DNA of 64,000 nt from Marinobacter xestospongiae (lineage in GTDB: Bacteria > Pseudomonadota > Gammaproteobacteria > Pseudomonadales > Oleiphilaceae): contig NZ_JAKZAK010000017.1 in NCBI RefSeq assembly GCF_023156385.1, positions 1 through 64,000 of the forward strand, written 5' to 3'. A program made the translations under genes and the position numbers. The notes beneath the pieces are model-generated. The model was not told the origin of the DNA. It saw nothing but the letters and a program-made list of their open reading frames with translations, and ran no database searches. Position 1 is the stretch's first letter; every line of letters starts with the position of its first letter. Of the stretch, positions 44,335-54,129 are shown in pieces.

Positions 44335-45729
44335 TCAGGCGCCGGTACGGTCCTTGAGTACGGCCACCAGCTTCCGATGGATGCCACCAAAGCCACCATT
44401 GCTCATGATCACAATATGGCAAGGCTGGGTCAGTTCCTCCAGGGTCTGTTCAATCAACCGCTCGACCGAGCCCAGCACCCGATGGGTGTCGTGGTCATCG
44501 GTGGCCTGCTGGTGTTCGCCGACCAGGGTATCCAGCCACGCCAGGTGCTGGAGGTTGGCCCACAACACCTTGTCGGCGGCACCGGCACTGGCCAGCAGGG
44601 ACTGCTGGTGCACGCCCTGCTGCATGGTATTGGAACGGGGCTCGATCAACGCAACGATGGGCTCATCCCCTACCCGGTTACGCAGCCCCTCCAGAGTGGT
44701 GGCAATGGCGGTGGGATGATGGGCGAAATCGTCGTACACCCGCACGCCATCAATATCAGCCAGCAGCTCCATTCGCCGCTTCACCCCGGAGAAGCGGTTG
44801 AGCGCGGCAATGGCGTGGTCCGGGGTCACGCCGACGTGGCGGGCCGCGGCAATGGCCGCCAGGGCATTGCGGACGTTGTGGTGGCCGGTCTGCTGCCAGT
44901 TCACGGTGGCCACCGGTTGTTCGTGATGGAGCACCAGGAAGCGGCTGCCATCGTCCGCCAGCAGTTCCGCCCGCCAGTCGGTCGCCTCGCTTTCACTGCC
45001 AAGCGCCGTGGTCTGCAACCCACTCCAGCAGCCCAGCGCCAGCGCCCGATCCAGGTGTTCATCCCGACTCGGACGCACAATCAGCCCCTGGGATGGCACC
45101 GTGCGGACCAGGTGGTGAAACTGGCGCTCAATGGCCTCGACGCTGTCAAAGATATCGGCGTGGTCAAACTCCAGGTTGTTGAGAATCAGCGTACGGGGCC
45201 GGTAGTGGACAAACTTGGAACGCTTGTCGAAGAAGGCACTGTCGTATTCGTCGGCCTCAATAACGAAGAAATCACTGCTGCCGAGCCGGGCGGACACCGG
45301 AAAATCCTTCGGCACTCCACCCACCAGGTAGCCGGCATCGAAACCGGCCTGCTCCAGAATCCACAGCAGCATGGCGGTGGTCGTGGTCTTGCCGTGGGTG
45401 CCGGCCACCGCCAGAACCCAGCGCTTGCTCAGGACCTCCCGCGCCAGCCATTCCGGGCCGGACATGTAGTCGATGTTGCGGTTGAGGACCGCCTCCACCT
45501 CCACGTTGCCCCGGGACATGGCGTTACCGATCAGCACCAGATCCGGTTTTGGTTCCAGATTGGCGGCGTCGTAGCCGTCCATCAGGGCGATGCCCTGGGC
45601 TTCGAGCTGGGTGCTCATGGGCGGGTAGACCCCCTGGTCCGAACCGGTCACCGTGTGCCCCAGTTCGCGGGCGATGACTGCCAGGCTGCCCATGAAGGTG
45701 CCACAAATACCCAGGATATGAATGTGCAT
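44335..45729 (-). CDS. mpl: UDP-N-acetylmuramate:tripeptide ligase Mpl
   Basis: A 464-residue Mur ligase. It recycles tripeptide released from peptidoglycan by attaching it to UDP-MurNAc. The Rossmann start MHIHILGICGTFMG, the ATP loop VAGTHGKTTTTAMLLWIL, and the C-terminal domain with YDDFAHHPTAI and RSNTMQQG are typical of Mpl (the sequence HHPTA marks it). The ATG at 45729 (MHIHILG) is preceded by AAAGGG; the ATG two codons upstream is equally possible. It is first in the mpl-ubiX-acad set. Confidence 0.93.
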   Translation of the reverse strand: MHIHILGICGTFMGSLAVIARELGHTVTGSDQGVYPPMSTQLEAQGIALMDGYDAANLEPKPDLVLIGNAMSRGNVEVEAVLNRNIDYMSGPEWLAREVLSKRWVLAVAGTHGKTTTTAMLLWILEQAGFDAGYLVGGVPKDFPVSARLGSSDFFVIEADEYDSAFFDKRSKFVHYRPRTLILNNLEFDHADIFDSVEAIERQFHHLVRTVPSQGLIVRPSRDEHLDRALALGCWSGLQTTALGSESEATDWRAELLADDGSRFLVLHHEQPVATVNWQQTGHHNVRNALAAIAAARHVGVTPDHAIAALNRFSGVKRRMELLADIDGVRVYDDFAHHPTAIATTLEGLRNRVGDEPIVALIEPRSNTMQQGVHQQSLLASAGAADKVLWANLQHLAWLDTLVGEHQQATDDHDTHRVLGSVERLIEQTLEELTQPCHIVIMSNGGFGGIHRKLVAVLKDRTGA

Positions 45730-45938
45730 AACCATCCGCCCTTTACCAAGAAATCCGCCAGAAAGCCCACAACGATGCGCTCTCGATGGCATCCGCGATG
45801 GGGCCACAAGCCTCCCGTATCACCGTCACTCCGTCAAGAGTCAATTCCGGTTTCCACCACCATCGCCGCCATGAAAAACCCCCGCGTTTGACGTATCATT
45901 CGCGACATTCGCTCAACCAGCAGGAGGCGGCACTCAAG

Positions 45939-47201
45939 ATGGCCATCAAGAACGCGTTTTATGCTCAGTCCGGCGGTGTCACCGCCGTAATCAATGCCAG
46001 TGCCTGCGGGGTCATCCAGACCGCCCGGAAGCACCCGGAACAGATCGGCAAGGTCTACGCCGGCCGCAACGGCATCATTGGCGCCCTGCGGGAAGAACTG
46101 ATCGACACCAGCCTGGAGTCCGACGCAGCCATCGAAGCCCTGCTGCACACGCCAGGCGGCGCCTTCGGTTCCTGCCGTTACAAGCTCAAGAACCTGACCG
46201 AGAATCGCCGCGAGTACGAGCGTCTGATCGAGGTGTTCCAGGCCCACGACATCGGCTACTTCTTCTACAACGGTGGTGGCGACTCCCAGGACACCGCCTT
46301 CAAAGTCTCCCAGCTGGCGGAGAAAATGGGCTACCCGATCACCTGCATTGGCGTGCCCAAGACCGTTGATAACGACCTGCCGTTTACCGACTGCTGCCCG
46401 GGCTTCGGCTCCGTGGCCAAGTACATTGCCACCTCCACCCTCGAAGCCAGCCTCGACATCCGCTCCATGAGCGAGTCGTCCACCAAGGTGTTCATCCTCG
46501 AAGTGATGGGACGTCACGCCGGCTGGATTGCCGCCTCTGGTGGCCTGGCCGGGGAAGGCGAAGGCGAGCCACCCCACATCATCCTGTTTCCGGAAGTGCC
46601 GTTTGATCGCGAAGCCTTCCTCAAGCGTGTGGACTTCTGCGTGGAGAACTATGGCTACTGCGTGGTGGTCGCCTCTGAAGGTGCCCAGTACGAAGACGGC
46701 CGTTTCGTTGCCGAAGCCGGCTCCAAAGACGCTTTCGGCCACACCCAGCTCGGCGGCGTGGCCCCGGCACTGGCCAACATGGTGAAACAGGCTCTGGGCC
46801 ACAAGTACCACTGGGCCGTGGCCGACTACCTGCAGCGGGCGGCCCGCCACATCGCTTCCGCCACAGATGTGGAGCAGGCCTACAAGGTTGGTCAGGCCGC
46901 CGTGGAGATGGCCCTGGCCGGCAAGCAGGCACTGATGCCCACCATTGTCCGCGAGCAGGCGTCCCCATACCGCTGGCACATTGGCGAGGCACCGCTGAGC
47001 GAAGTCGCCAACCAGGAAAAGAAAATGCCCATCCACTACATCACCGATGATGGCTTTGGCATCACCGACGACTGCCGTGCCTATCTGCAGCCGCTGATCG
47101 AAGGCGAGAGCTTCCCGCCGTTCGAGAAAGGCCTGCCCAAGGTGGCCAAGCTGCAGAACCAGCTGGTGGAGAAGAAACTGAAGGCCGAGTTCGATATCTG
47201 A
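45939..47201 (+). CDS. Phosphofructokinase, probably PPi-dependent
   Basis: A 420-residue PFK-family enzyme. The FYAQSGGVTAVINAS N-terminus, YNGGGDSQDTA phosphate-donor loop, GVPKTVDNDL catalytic stretch and MGRHAGWIAASGGL are visible. Lys in PKTVDND, where ATP-PFK has Gly, and the Asp-Ser rather than Asp-Gly at the donor loop suggest pyrophosphate as phosphoryl donor. It interconverts fructose 6-phosphate and 1,6-bisphosphate reversibly. ATG 45939 has AGGAGG 11 bases upstream. A terminator follows the stop. The assignment of PPi is from motifs only. Confidence 0.85.
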   Translation: MAIKNAFYAQSGGVTAVINASACGVIQTARKHPEQIGKVYAGRNGIIGALREELIDTSLESDAAIEALLHTPGGAFGSCRYKLKNLTENRREYERLIEVFQAHDIGYFFYNGGGDSQDTAFKVSQLAEKMGYPITCIGVPKTVDNDLPFTDCCPGFGSVAKYIATSTLEASLDIRSMSESSTKVFILEVMGRHAGWIAASGGLAGEGEGEPPHIILFPEVPFDREAFLKRVDFCVENYGYCVVVASEGAQYEDGRFVAEAGSKDAFGHTQLGGVAPALANMVKQALGHKYHWAVADYLQRAARHIASATDVEQAYKVGQAAVEMALAGKQALMPTIVREQASPYRWHIGEAPLSEVANQEKKMPIHYITDDGFGITDDCRAYLQPLIEGESFPPFEKGLPKVAKLQNQLVEKKLKAEFDI

Positions 47202-47221
47202 ACGGTCACCAGCCCCCCATG

Positions 47222-47252
47222 AAAAAAGGGACAATAACTCGTCCCTTTTTTT
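47222..47252. terminator. Bidirectional intrinsic terminator
   Basis: An A-run and GGGAC pair with GTCCC and a T-run around an 8-base loop. It lies 21 bases past the phosphofructokinase stop and 33 bases past the convergent glutaredoxin stop, so it can serve both. Confidence 0.9.
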
Positions 47253-47284
47253 GTAAGCGCCAATCGGCGGATTCAACTGAGCCC

Positions 47285-47539
47285 TCAGCTGCCCGCCAGC
47301 GCTTCCTGCTGACGGACGAAGGCGAAGAACTCATCGCAACCGCCGACATAGTCATCGCCCACCAGTATCTGTGGCACCGTCACCACCGGACGCCCCAGGG
47401 TCTCCGACAGGTCTCCCTTGCTGATGCCTTCGGCAATCATATCGACAAAGCGATAGTCGTAGCCTTTGACCTCACACAATTGCCTGGCGCGGACACAAAA
47501 ACCGCAGGACATGCGGCCATAGATGGTTACAGGTTCCAT
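47285..47539 (-). CDS. grxC: Glutaredoxin 3-like (GrxC)
   Basis: An 84-residue thioredoxin-fold protein. It has the VTIYGRMSCGFC N-terminal active site, VTVPQILVGDDYVGGCDE cis-Pro and GSH-binding loop, and standard length. The active site is CGFC where GrxC usually has CPYC; both cysteines are kept, so it remains dithiol. GGAG lies before the ATG. It reduces protein disulfides and glutathione mixed disulfides. Confidence 0.93.
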   Translation of the reverse strand: MEPVTIYGRMSCGFCVRARQLCEVKGYDYRFVDMIAEGISKGDLSETLGRPVVTVPQILVGDDYVGGCDEFFAFVRQQEALAGS

Positions 47540-47697
47540 AGGTACTCCTCACGGGACCGTCGCCGCAGTCGGCGAGCGTCATCAGATTCGGGACGGTCGC
47601 CATAGTGCCACTGCCAGGTCAGAAAACAAACTGAAGCCTTTTGATGGCCACCATAGCCTGCAGCAATCGCCGCATTGCGGCGACTGCCATGCGGGCG

Positions 47698-49824
47698 TCA
47701 GGTCTTGAGCCGGCTCAGCTCGTTGTCCAGGGTTTCCACTTGCTGATCCAGCAACTGGCCGCTGTTACGCACCCGTTGCGCCAGGTCCCGCAGGTCATTG
47801 GCGGCATCGCCAATGGCGGTGAGGTTGCGGTTGATCTCCTCGCTGACTGAACTCTGCTCCTCGGCGGCGGTGGCCACCTGAGTCACGTGCTCAACGATAA
47901 CGCCGATACGCTCAACCACCGTAGCCAGGGAGTGATCGGCCTCGCGGGTGCCGTCCACCGCCATGGTCGCCCGGTCCACCCCGGTCCGGATTACCGCCAC
48001 CGTCTGGGTGACTTCCTGCTGCAGGCCATCGATCATCTGGCTGATCTCGTCGGTGGATTCCCGCGTCCGCGATGCCAGGGTTCGCACCTCATCCGCCACC
48101 ACCGCAAAGCCACGCCCCTGCTCACCGGCCCTGGCGGCCTCGATCGCCGCGTTGAGGGCCAGCAGGTTGGTCTGCTCGGCGATTCCACGAATCACCTCCA
48201 GGATGCGGTTGATGTCATCACTGCGGCTGGCCACGTGGCTGATGGCCTGACTGGCCTGTTCCATATCCCCGGCGAGGGCGCCTACCCCATCCACGGCCGT
48301 TCCCAGGGTAGACTTGGTGAACTGAATCCCATCCTGGGCCTGGCGGGCGTTCTCCGCCGCTTCACCGGCGAAGCCGGCCACCTCACCGGCGGCCGCCGAC
48401 ATTTCGTTCATCGCCGTCACCACGCTGGCGATCTCCTGATTCTGGCGCTCGGTGTTCTCATCGGTCTCCACCGCAATGGCACCAACGTCCGATGCCTGAC
48501 CGTGGACCTGCCGGTTGACCGCCTTGAGATCGTTCACCATGGTGCGCAAGCGCGCCAGGAAGCGATTGAAACCATCCGCCAGATCGATCAGTTCGGCGTG
48601 GGTGTCGATGGTCAGCTCCCGGGTCAGGTCACCCTCGGCGCCGGCCAGGTTCTGCATGCGGTCGCGGATTTCATCCAGCGGCCGGGTCACCGAACGCACC
48701 AGCACGATCAGGCCAATGATCGCCAGCACCGACACAATCACGCCGGCCAGCAGCTGGCGGCCGGCGGTGGCGGACACCGCATCGGACATCAGCGTATTGA
48801 TCTCGTTCAGCTCCGCCAACGCCGCTTCCCGGGGCAGCTCGATCACCATCGACCAGACCGCATCGGTCTCCGCAAAGCGGATCGGATACGACACCGCCAG
48901 CATCTCGCCATCGTCGTAGCTGCCACCGTTGCGGTGCAACTCCTTGAGCACCTGCGCCTGCTCCGGCGCCGCCTCTGCCAGCGGCCGGCCCAGATTGTCC
49001 TCGTAGTGGCTGGCGGCGGCAATCAGCCCCATCTCACTGAGCAGAGTGACCCGGGACTGGCCATCGTAAAGCGAGCGGCTGACGGCCAGGATCGCCTCCT
49101 GCAGGGTCGACAGATTGATGTCCACCCCCACCACCCCGACGAACTGATCGGCATTGAGAATCGGCACCACCAGGCTGGTCATCAGCTCGCTGTAGCCTTC
49201 CTCGATCTCGTAGTTGTAGGGCTCCATGATGCAGGACGCCTTGGACTCCATGGAGCACAGGTACCACTCGGCCTCACGGATGCCGAACTCATTGCGGCCG
49301 TCCAGGTATTTTTCATCCGCATCGGCGGTGCGGGCAAATTCGATACCGTCATCGGGGGTGCGGTAGTAATAGATCTCAAGGGTGCCGGAATCGGAACTGT
49401 GATCCTCGACACCACCGGTGAAGTAGCGGTCCTGGCCGTCATAGCCGTCGGGCTCGAACTGGGCGTAGATCGCACTCAGGCCCGGTTCCGACGCCAGCAC
49501 ACCGCCAACAATCTCCTGCAGCGCCGGACGGCTGATACGGCTGTACTGGTCCGCCGCGACGTTGCTTTCCACCACATCCCGGACCACATCCGGTGTCTTG
49601 AACGCAGAGTCCAGCAGCCCGCTGACCTTCTCCCCATGCTCACCGGCGGTGGCCTGCAGACGATCCATCACGATCTCCTGCACCATGTCGGTTGTCGCAC
49701 CAGAGAGTTCCGATTCCATCCGGTTCATCGACCACTGCGCTGTCACGATCAGACTGCCCCCCATCACCAACAGCAGGGCGATCACCAGGGCATACAGCTT
49801 AAGTTTAAGGGACAGCTTCTTCAT
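47698..49824 (-). CDS. Methyl-accepting chemotaxis protein with a Cache sensor domain
   Basis: A 708-residue transducer. TM1 is at about residues 10-32; a large periplasmic region (33-360) has double-Cache features ([56 protein letters not shown]) typical of amino-acid or organic-acid receptors; TM2 lies near 366-388, followed by HAMP and the signalling domain with its tip [20 protein letters not shown] near 566-585. The ligand is unknown. Two Cys ([12 protein letters not shown]) may form a periplasmic disulfide. The gene is transcribed alone. Confidence 0.93.
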   Translation of the reverse strand: MKKLSLKLKLYALVIALLLVMGGSLIVTAQWSMNRMESELSGATTDMVQEIVMDRLQATAGEHGEKVSGLLDSAFKTPDVVRDVVESNVAADQYSRISRPALQEIVGGVLASEPGLSAIYAQFEPDGYDGQDRYFTGGVEDHSSDSGTLEIYYYRTPDDGIEFARTADADEKYLDGRNEFGIREAEWYLCSMESKASCIMEPYNYEIEEGYSELMTSLVVPILNADQFVGVVGVDINLSTLQEAILAVSRSLYDGQSRVTLLSEMGLIAAASHYEDNLGRPLAEAAPEQAQVLKELHRNGGSYDDGEMLAVSYPIRFAETDAVWSMVIELPREAALAELNEINTLMSDAVSATAGRQLLAGVIVSVLAIIGLIVLVRSVTRPLDEIRDRMQNLAGAEGDLTRELTIDTHAELIDLADGFNRFLARLRTMVNDLKAVNRQVHGQASDVGAIAVETDENTERQNQEIASVVTAMNEMSAAAGEVAGFAGEAAENARQAQDGIQFTKSTLGTAVDGVGALAGDMEQASQAISHVASRSDDINRILEVIRGIAEQTNLLALNAAIEAARAGEQGRGFAVVADEVRTLASRTRESTDEISQMIDGLQQEVTQTVAVIRTGVDRATMAVDGTREADHSLATVVERIGVIVEHVTQVATAAEEQSSVSEEINRNLTAIGDAANDLRDLAQRVRNSGQLLDQQVETLDNELSRLKT

Positions 49825-49918
49825 GGATCGTTTAACCTGTCGTAGATCACTGATTCCCCATCAGGTTAGCGGTGGGTAGGCATTAATTCCACATGCGAAT
49901 CATAAGGGAGTGTTGCGT

Positions 49919-50353
49919 TTGGCGTACCTGAGTCTGTTTGTCACCGCCTTTGTCGCCGCCACCATCCTGCCGGCGTATTCCGAAATTCTTCTGGGAGGGC
50001 TGGTACTGGAAGGGTATTCGGTGTTCTGGCTGTGGTTCTGGGCCACCGCGGGCAACACCCTGGGCTCGGTGGTCAACGGGATGATCGGACGCCAGGTGGA
50101 CCGCTTCAAGCACCGGCGCTGGTTTCCGTTCTCACAGAAGCAGCTGCACCGGGCCCGGCAGCGGTTCAATCGTTACGGCCAGTGGTCACTGCTGTTTGGC
50201 TGGCTGCCGATCGGTGGTGACGCGCTGACGCTGATCGGCGGCATCATGCGGGTGCCCTGGCTCAACTTTGTCACCCTGGTAGCGATTGGCAAGGGCGCCC
50301 GCTACGCCGTGGTGCTGTGGCTGGTGGTCCAGGCCAATGGCGGCCCGGGGTAG
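49919..50353 (+). CDS. YqaA-type DedA/SNARE-associated membrane protein
   Basis: A 144-residue membrane protein. It has the DedA-like re-entrant motif GNTLGSVVNGMIGR and the GWLPIGGDALTLIGG segment that carries the conserved Gly and Pro residues of YqaA. No classical start lies near a good ribosome site. TTG 49919 is 8 bases after AAGGGAG and gives MAYLSLFVTAF; a GTG at 49910 is also possible. Function is not established for YqaA; DedA relatives flip lipids. It converges with the ABC1 kinase gene. Confidence 0.78.
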   Translation: MAYLSLFVTAFVAATILPAYSEILLGGLVLEGYSVFWLWFWATAGNTLGSVVNGMIGRQVDRFKHRRWFPFSQKQLHRARQRFNRYGQWSLLFGWLPIGGDALTLIGGIMRVPWLNFVTLVAIGKGARYAVVLWLVVQANGGPG

Positions 50354-50364
50354 AGACGCCCGGC

Positions 50365-51783
50365 TCAACCGGTTCTGTCGCCGCCGTCCTCCGGGTAGAG
50401 GTAGCGGCGCAGCAGGGGTTCGCCATTGAACTCTGCGCACAGCACGGCAATGAAGGTGTAGACCCCGATCAGTTTGCGGTTGAGGAACACGAATTCCTTG
50501 GGCGGGATGCGGAAGTAGCGACTGATGGCAGAGCGCGCGGCGTAACGGGCCACCCGCGACGGCAGATCGCTCTGTTTCCAGCGGTACTGGCCATTGTCGT
50601 TGACGGCTTCCGGCGGCCACTGGCCGCGATCAGCCTGCAACGGCTCCAGCACCGACATGCACACCTCACCGAAGGTCCGCAGCACGTCCTCCGGCCAGTC
50701 CCGGCTCATGAATCGAAGCTGCACCCCACCCTCGACCACCTGTTCGCGATCGCCTTCATAGGAGGCCTGGATCATATGGATCACCGGCTTGAGGAAACTG
50801 TCCGGGTAGCTCTGGACGGCGCCAAAATCCAGCAGCACGATCTGGTCGTGATCACGGTCTGCCCCGGGTTCGCCGGCAATGCGGATGCGGTAATTGCCGA
50901 AGTTGGGGTCGGTCTGGATTTCCCCCCACAGGAACAGTTCGCGGAAGAACAGCTCCAGCGCAGCCTGGCCCAGGGCATTGCGCCGCGCCAGCGGCAACTC
51001 CCGCACCGCCACGGAACTGACTGAATGACCCTGCTCATAGGTGGACGCAATCACATGGGCGGTGGAGTATTCCGGCAGCACCCGCGGCACCACAAAGCGG
51101 TCGTCGTCCGCCAGCAAGGCCCGGAATTTTTCTGTGGTCCGCGCCTCCAGCCGGTAATCCACTTCCCGGTGCATCATCTCTCGGACTTCTTCCAGCCAGT
51201 CGTTGAACTCCGGGCCAATGGATACCAGGCGGGCAATGCGCAGCAGTTGGGCCACGGAATTGAGATCACTGTCCACGGCATCGGCAACACCGGGATACTG
51301 CACCTTGAGCACCAGTTCCAGGCCATCGCTTCTGCGTCGGGCACGGTGGACCTGCCCCAGGGAGGCGGCGCCGATCGGTTCCGGGTCCACTTCCAGCTCC
51401 GCCAGCCGGTCGCTGCCGAGCTCGCGAGCAAGCACCTTGCGGATCGACGCCCATTCCAGGGAGGTGGTCTGGTCTTCCAGGGTGTGCAGGGCTTCGGTGA
51501 CTTCCTCAGGCAGGAAATGCTCACCATACAGCGCCATCACCTGGCCAATTTTCACCACACTGCCCTTGAGTTTCCCCAATTCTTCCACCAGAAACTCGGC
51601 CTGGCTCGACAGCATCGCCCGATGACGCTGTTCGCGGGTCTCACGACTGCTCAGCCAGTTGGTGGCCAGGTGGGACGCCATGCGGGTACCGGCAAACAGT
51701 CCGGCCCGGGTCAATGACAGCCGGCGCTCAAAACTGCCGGTCTTGATTCGGGATACGCTGCTGCCTCGTCGCTTGGAAGTCAT
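50365..51783 (-). CDS. ABC1/UbiB-family atypical kinase
   Basis: A 472-residue protein of the ABC1/ADCK/UbiB group. The hallmark KIGQVMALYGEHFLPEE (KxGQ inhibitory motif), the Ala-rich nucleotide loop AASLGQVHRA, VQYPG, and the catalytic DPNFGNYRI and LDFG-like LLDFGAVQ segments are present. UbiB proteins support ubiquinone synthesis and lipid handling, but this is a second type without the C-terminal membrane helices of UbiB, so the role is open. ATG 51783 with GGAAAGG upstream is preferred over 51900. It is divergent from the diguanylate cyclase gene. Confidence 0.85.
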   Translation of the reverse strand: MTSKRRGSSVSRIKTGSFERRLSLTRAGLFAGTRMASHLATNWLSSRETREQRHRAMLSSQAEFLVEELGKLKGSVVKIGQVMALYGEHFLPEEVTEALHTLEDQTTSLEWASIRKVLARELGSDRLAELEVDPEPIGAASLGQVHRARRRSDGLELVLKVQYPGVADAVDSDLNSVAQLLRIARLVSIGPEFNDWLEEVREMMHREVDYRLEARTTEKFRALLADDDRFVVPRVLPEYSTAHVIASTYEQGHSVSSVAVRELPLARRNALGQAALELFFRELFLWGEIQTDPNFGNYRIRIAGEPGADRDHDQIVLLDFGAVQSYPDSFLKPVIHMIQASYEGDREQVVEGGVQLRFMSRDWPEDVLRTFGEVCMSVLEPLQADRGQWPPEAVNDNGQYRWKQSDLPSRVARYAARSAISRYFRIPPKEFVFLNRKLIGVYTFIAVLCAEFNGEPLLRRYLYPEDGGDRTG

Positions 51784-52077
51784 CAATGCCTTTCCGCTGG
51801 GAGAATGAAGCACGGTCGGAGCCCGTGTGTCGCCATTATACGTTCTGACCCTCGAGTTCAGGTTACAGCCGCGCCCGCCGTACGTCGACGCCGCAGCCAA
51901 TGCATCCCCGTCACAGGGGGTATTAATTGATCAATTCCAAGACAGCCCTACCCGGCCACGGACCGTTACGATTCTATACACTTCATGATCGGGTTTGGCG
52001 CTAAGCTTGATTCATACAAGAACAAATTGAGCCTGCAGGTTATACAACAGGCCGAACTGACAACAGCGATACCCGTC
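51784..52077. other. Divergent region with a 12-bp palindrome
   Basis: This 294-bp gap between the ABC1 kinase and the diguanylate cyclase is AT-richer than its surroundings. AATTGATCAATT (51925-51936) is a perfect palindrome and a possible operator. No other feature is recognised. Confidence 0.4.
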
Positions 52078-53172
52078 ATGCCTCACTCGTCACCCCAGCG
52101 CACTGACAGCGAACTCGGTGAGTTCCGCGTCAAGGGCGAGATCCCCGTTCCCATCCTGATTGTGTGGATGACGGCCGCGGCCGTGCCCGCCCTCAGTTTC
52201 TTTGCCTTTCGCGCCCACCTGCGCAGCGACCCCCAAACCACCTACGTGCTGCTGACCTTTGCGGTGTTGCTGGCAGCCAACGCCCTGATTCACTTCCTGG
52301 CAAACAGCGACACCCTGCTGCGGCGGGGGTTCATTCTGGTGATCACCGCGTTGTTCTGCTACCTGGCGGTGTTCGCCATCGAGAATGGCGCCGGGGTCAT
52401 GTGGCTGTTTGCCTATCCCCCGATCATTTTCTACATCAGCGACTCCCGGGTCGGCATCATTGCCTGCGGTGGCGGCTGGCTTGGCCTCGCCCTGCTCTAC
52501 TCCCCCGTCGGCGCGGCCATCATTGACACGCCTTACAGCGGCAGTTTTCGCCTCAGCATGATGATCGTTCTGGGCTTCGAGATGGTGAGCTGTTACCTGC
52601 TCGACCAGAGCCGGCGCCGCAGCAAGCTTGGCCTGATCCAGCTGGCGTCCCGGTTCGAGTATGCCGCCAAGCACGATGCCCTGACCGGCCTGGCCAATCG
52701 CCGCGAAGGTCACAACCGCATCGACAGCGAATACCAGCGCTACCTGCGCAACGGCCGAGGTTTTTCGGTCATGCTGATGGACATCGATCTGTTCAAGAGC
52801 GTCAATGACAACTACGGCCATCAGGCCGGGGACAGGATGATCAAACTGGTGGCCGAGTCGCTGCAGACGGAGTGTCGCCGGGTGGACATGATCGCCCGTT
52901 GGGGCGGAGAGGAGTTTCTGGTGCTGTTGCCGGAAACCGACACCGCCGAGGCCATGCAGATCGCCAATCGGGTACGACAGTCCATCGCCACCCAGGCCAT
53001 CGAATTTGACGGTCAGGCCATCACCGCCACCATCAGTGTCGGCGTGGCCTCGATCCATGGTCATGAGACCATCGACCGGGTGTTGCAACGGGCGGATGAA
53101 GCGCTCTACCAGGCAAAAACCCAGGGCCGCAACCAGGTCTGCGATTCCGATGGCCGACACACGGCCGCGTGA
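52078..53172 (+). CDS. Membrane diguanylate cyclase
   Basis: A 364-residue protein with about six hydrophobic helices in residues 20-175 and a C-terminal GGDEF domain from about residue 195. The active site is GGEEF at 276-280, competent for c-di-GMP synthesis. RxxD at 267-270, five residues upstream, is the product-inhibition I-site. The N-terminal membrane sensor resembles the 5-7 TM class without a known name. The start is uncertain: ATG 52078 is chosen because the 31 residues before it look non-coding in nature, though no ribosome site is clear at either. It lies 9 bases before lipB, tail to tail. Confidence 0.88.
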   Translation: MPHSSPQRTDSELGEFRVKGEIPVPILIVWMTAAAVPALSFFAFRAHLRSDPQTTYVLLTFAVLLAANALIHFLANSDTLLRRGFILVITALFCYLAVFAIENGAGVMWLFAYPPIIFYISDSRVGIIACGGGWLGLALLYSPVGAAIIDTPYSGSFRLSMMIVLGFEMVSCYLLDQSRRRSKLGLIQLASRFEYAAKHDALTGLANRREGHNRIDSEYQRYLRNGRGFSVMLMDIDLFKSVNDNYGHQAGDRMIKLVAESLQTECRRVDMIARWGGEEFLVLLPETDTAEAMQIANRVRQSIATQAIEFDGQAITATISVGVASIHGHETIDRVLQRADEALYQAKTQGRNQVCDSDGRHTAA

Positions 53173-53181
53173 GACCGCCGG

Positions 53182-53826
53182 TTACGCCGCCCAGCCGTCC
53201 TCGTGGCGGACATCCCCGGCGCCGAGTCGTCGCGCCAGCTCTGCCGACAGCGAGGTGGCCAGCGTCGCCACCGTGTGGCCGGCCGCGAAATCGCGAACCT
53301 GGCACATCGCCAGGCCCGCATAACCACAGGGATTGATGCGGCCGAACGGCGCCATGTCCATATCGATGTTCAGCGCCAGACCGTGGAAAGAGCAGCCCCG
53401 ACGGACCCGCAGACCCAGTGAGGCAATCTTGGCCTCACCAACGTAGACCCCGGGTGCGTCCGCTCGTGGCGCCGACTCAATCCCCAACGGCGCCAGCACC
53501 GCCACAATGGCCTGTTCGATATGGTCCACCAGGTCACGAATCCCGAGCTTGCGGCGCTTGAGGTCGATCATCAGGTACACCACCAGCTGGCCGGGCCCGT
53601 GGTAGGTAACCTGCCCCCCACGATCCACCTGGATCACCGGAATATCGCCAGGCGCCAACAGGTGCTCGGCCTTGCCGGCCTGCCCCTGGGTGAACACCGG
53701 AGGATGCTCCAGACACCAGAGCTCGTCCAGCGTGTCGGCATCCCGCTGTGCGGTGAACTGCTGCATCGCCTGCAGCGTTTCGGCATAAGGTTGCAGGCCC
53801 AGATTCCGAACCACCAGCGCCGTCAC
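53182..53826 (-). CDS. lipB: Octanoyltransferase
   Basis: A 214-residue cofactor transferase that moves octanoate from ACP to lipoyl domains. [18 protein letters not shown] and the catalytic Lys/Cys motif [22 protein letters not shown] and FGRINPCGY (active Cys) are present. It is last in the proA-to-lipB operon, 2 bases after ybeD, and lacks the usual lipA downstream. Confidence 0.95.
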   Translation of the reverse strand: MTALVVRNLGLQPYAETLQAMQQFTAQRDADTLDELWCLEHPPVFTQGQAGKAEHLLAPGDIPVIQVDRGGQVTYHGPGQLVVYLMIDLKRRKLGIRDLVDHIEQAIVAVLAPLGIESAPRADAPGVYVGEAKIASLGLRVRRGCSFHGLALNIDMDMAPFGRINPCGYAGLAMCQVRDFAAGHTVATLATSLSAELARRLGAGDVRHEDGWAA

Positions 53827-53828
53827 GA

Positions 53829-54098
53829 TTACAGCACCATGTGAACGCGGCCGCTGGCTTTCAGCTCTTCGAACAGAGCTTTGAGCTGCGGTTCGCCAGT
53901 GGCCACGATGGTCAGCCGGACCGAAGTAAAACGGCCATTGCGGCTGGGGTTGAGACGAATGTTCTCTTCCCGAAGGCCAGGGGCATGACGTTCCACCACG
54001 GTCACCACGAAATCGCGGAAATCCGGCGCGGCGTCCCCGATCACCTTGATCTCATAATCACAGGGAAACTCGATTTTGGGAGCTTTGGGCTCGGTCAT
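53829..54098 (-). CDS. ybeD: YbeD/DUF493 family protein
   Basis: An 89-residue protein with an ACT-like ferredoxin fold. [16 protein letters not shown] and the C-terminal [25 protein letters not shown] match YbeD. It is encoded between dacC and lipB, the usual place. GGAGG precedes ATG 54098. Function is unsettled; YbeD is thought to be a small regulatory protein. Confidence 0.9.
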   Translation of the reverse strand: MTEPKAPKIEFPCDYEIKVIGDAAPDFRDFVVTVVERHAPGLREENIRLNPSRNGRFTSVRLTIVATGEPQLKALFEELKASGRVHMVL

Positions 54099-54129
54099 CT
54101 GATACCTCCGCGGCTGGCTGGTGCCGGTT

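Noticed and set aside
43558-45891. Long open frame of 777 codons antisense to acad, ubiX and mpl
   Set aside because: It covers three well-recognised genes on the other strand, has low-complexity His/Gln/Arg composition and no ribosome site. GC-rich shadow.
47667-47683. Palindrome TCGCCGCA-T-TGCGGCGA after the Cache chemoreceptor gene
   Set aside because: It lies just past the stop but has almost no loop and no U-tract, so a terminator call is not supported.
47887-49845. 652-codon open frame antisense to the Cache chemoreceptor
   Set aside because: Composition and placement are those of a mirror frame of the receptor gene; no family features.
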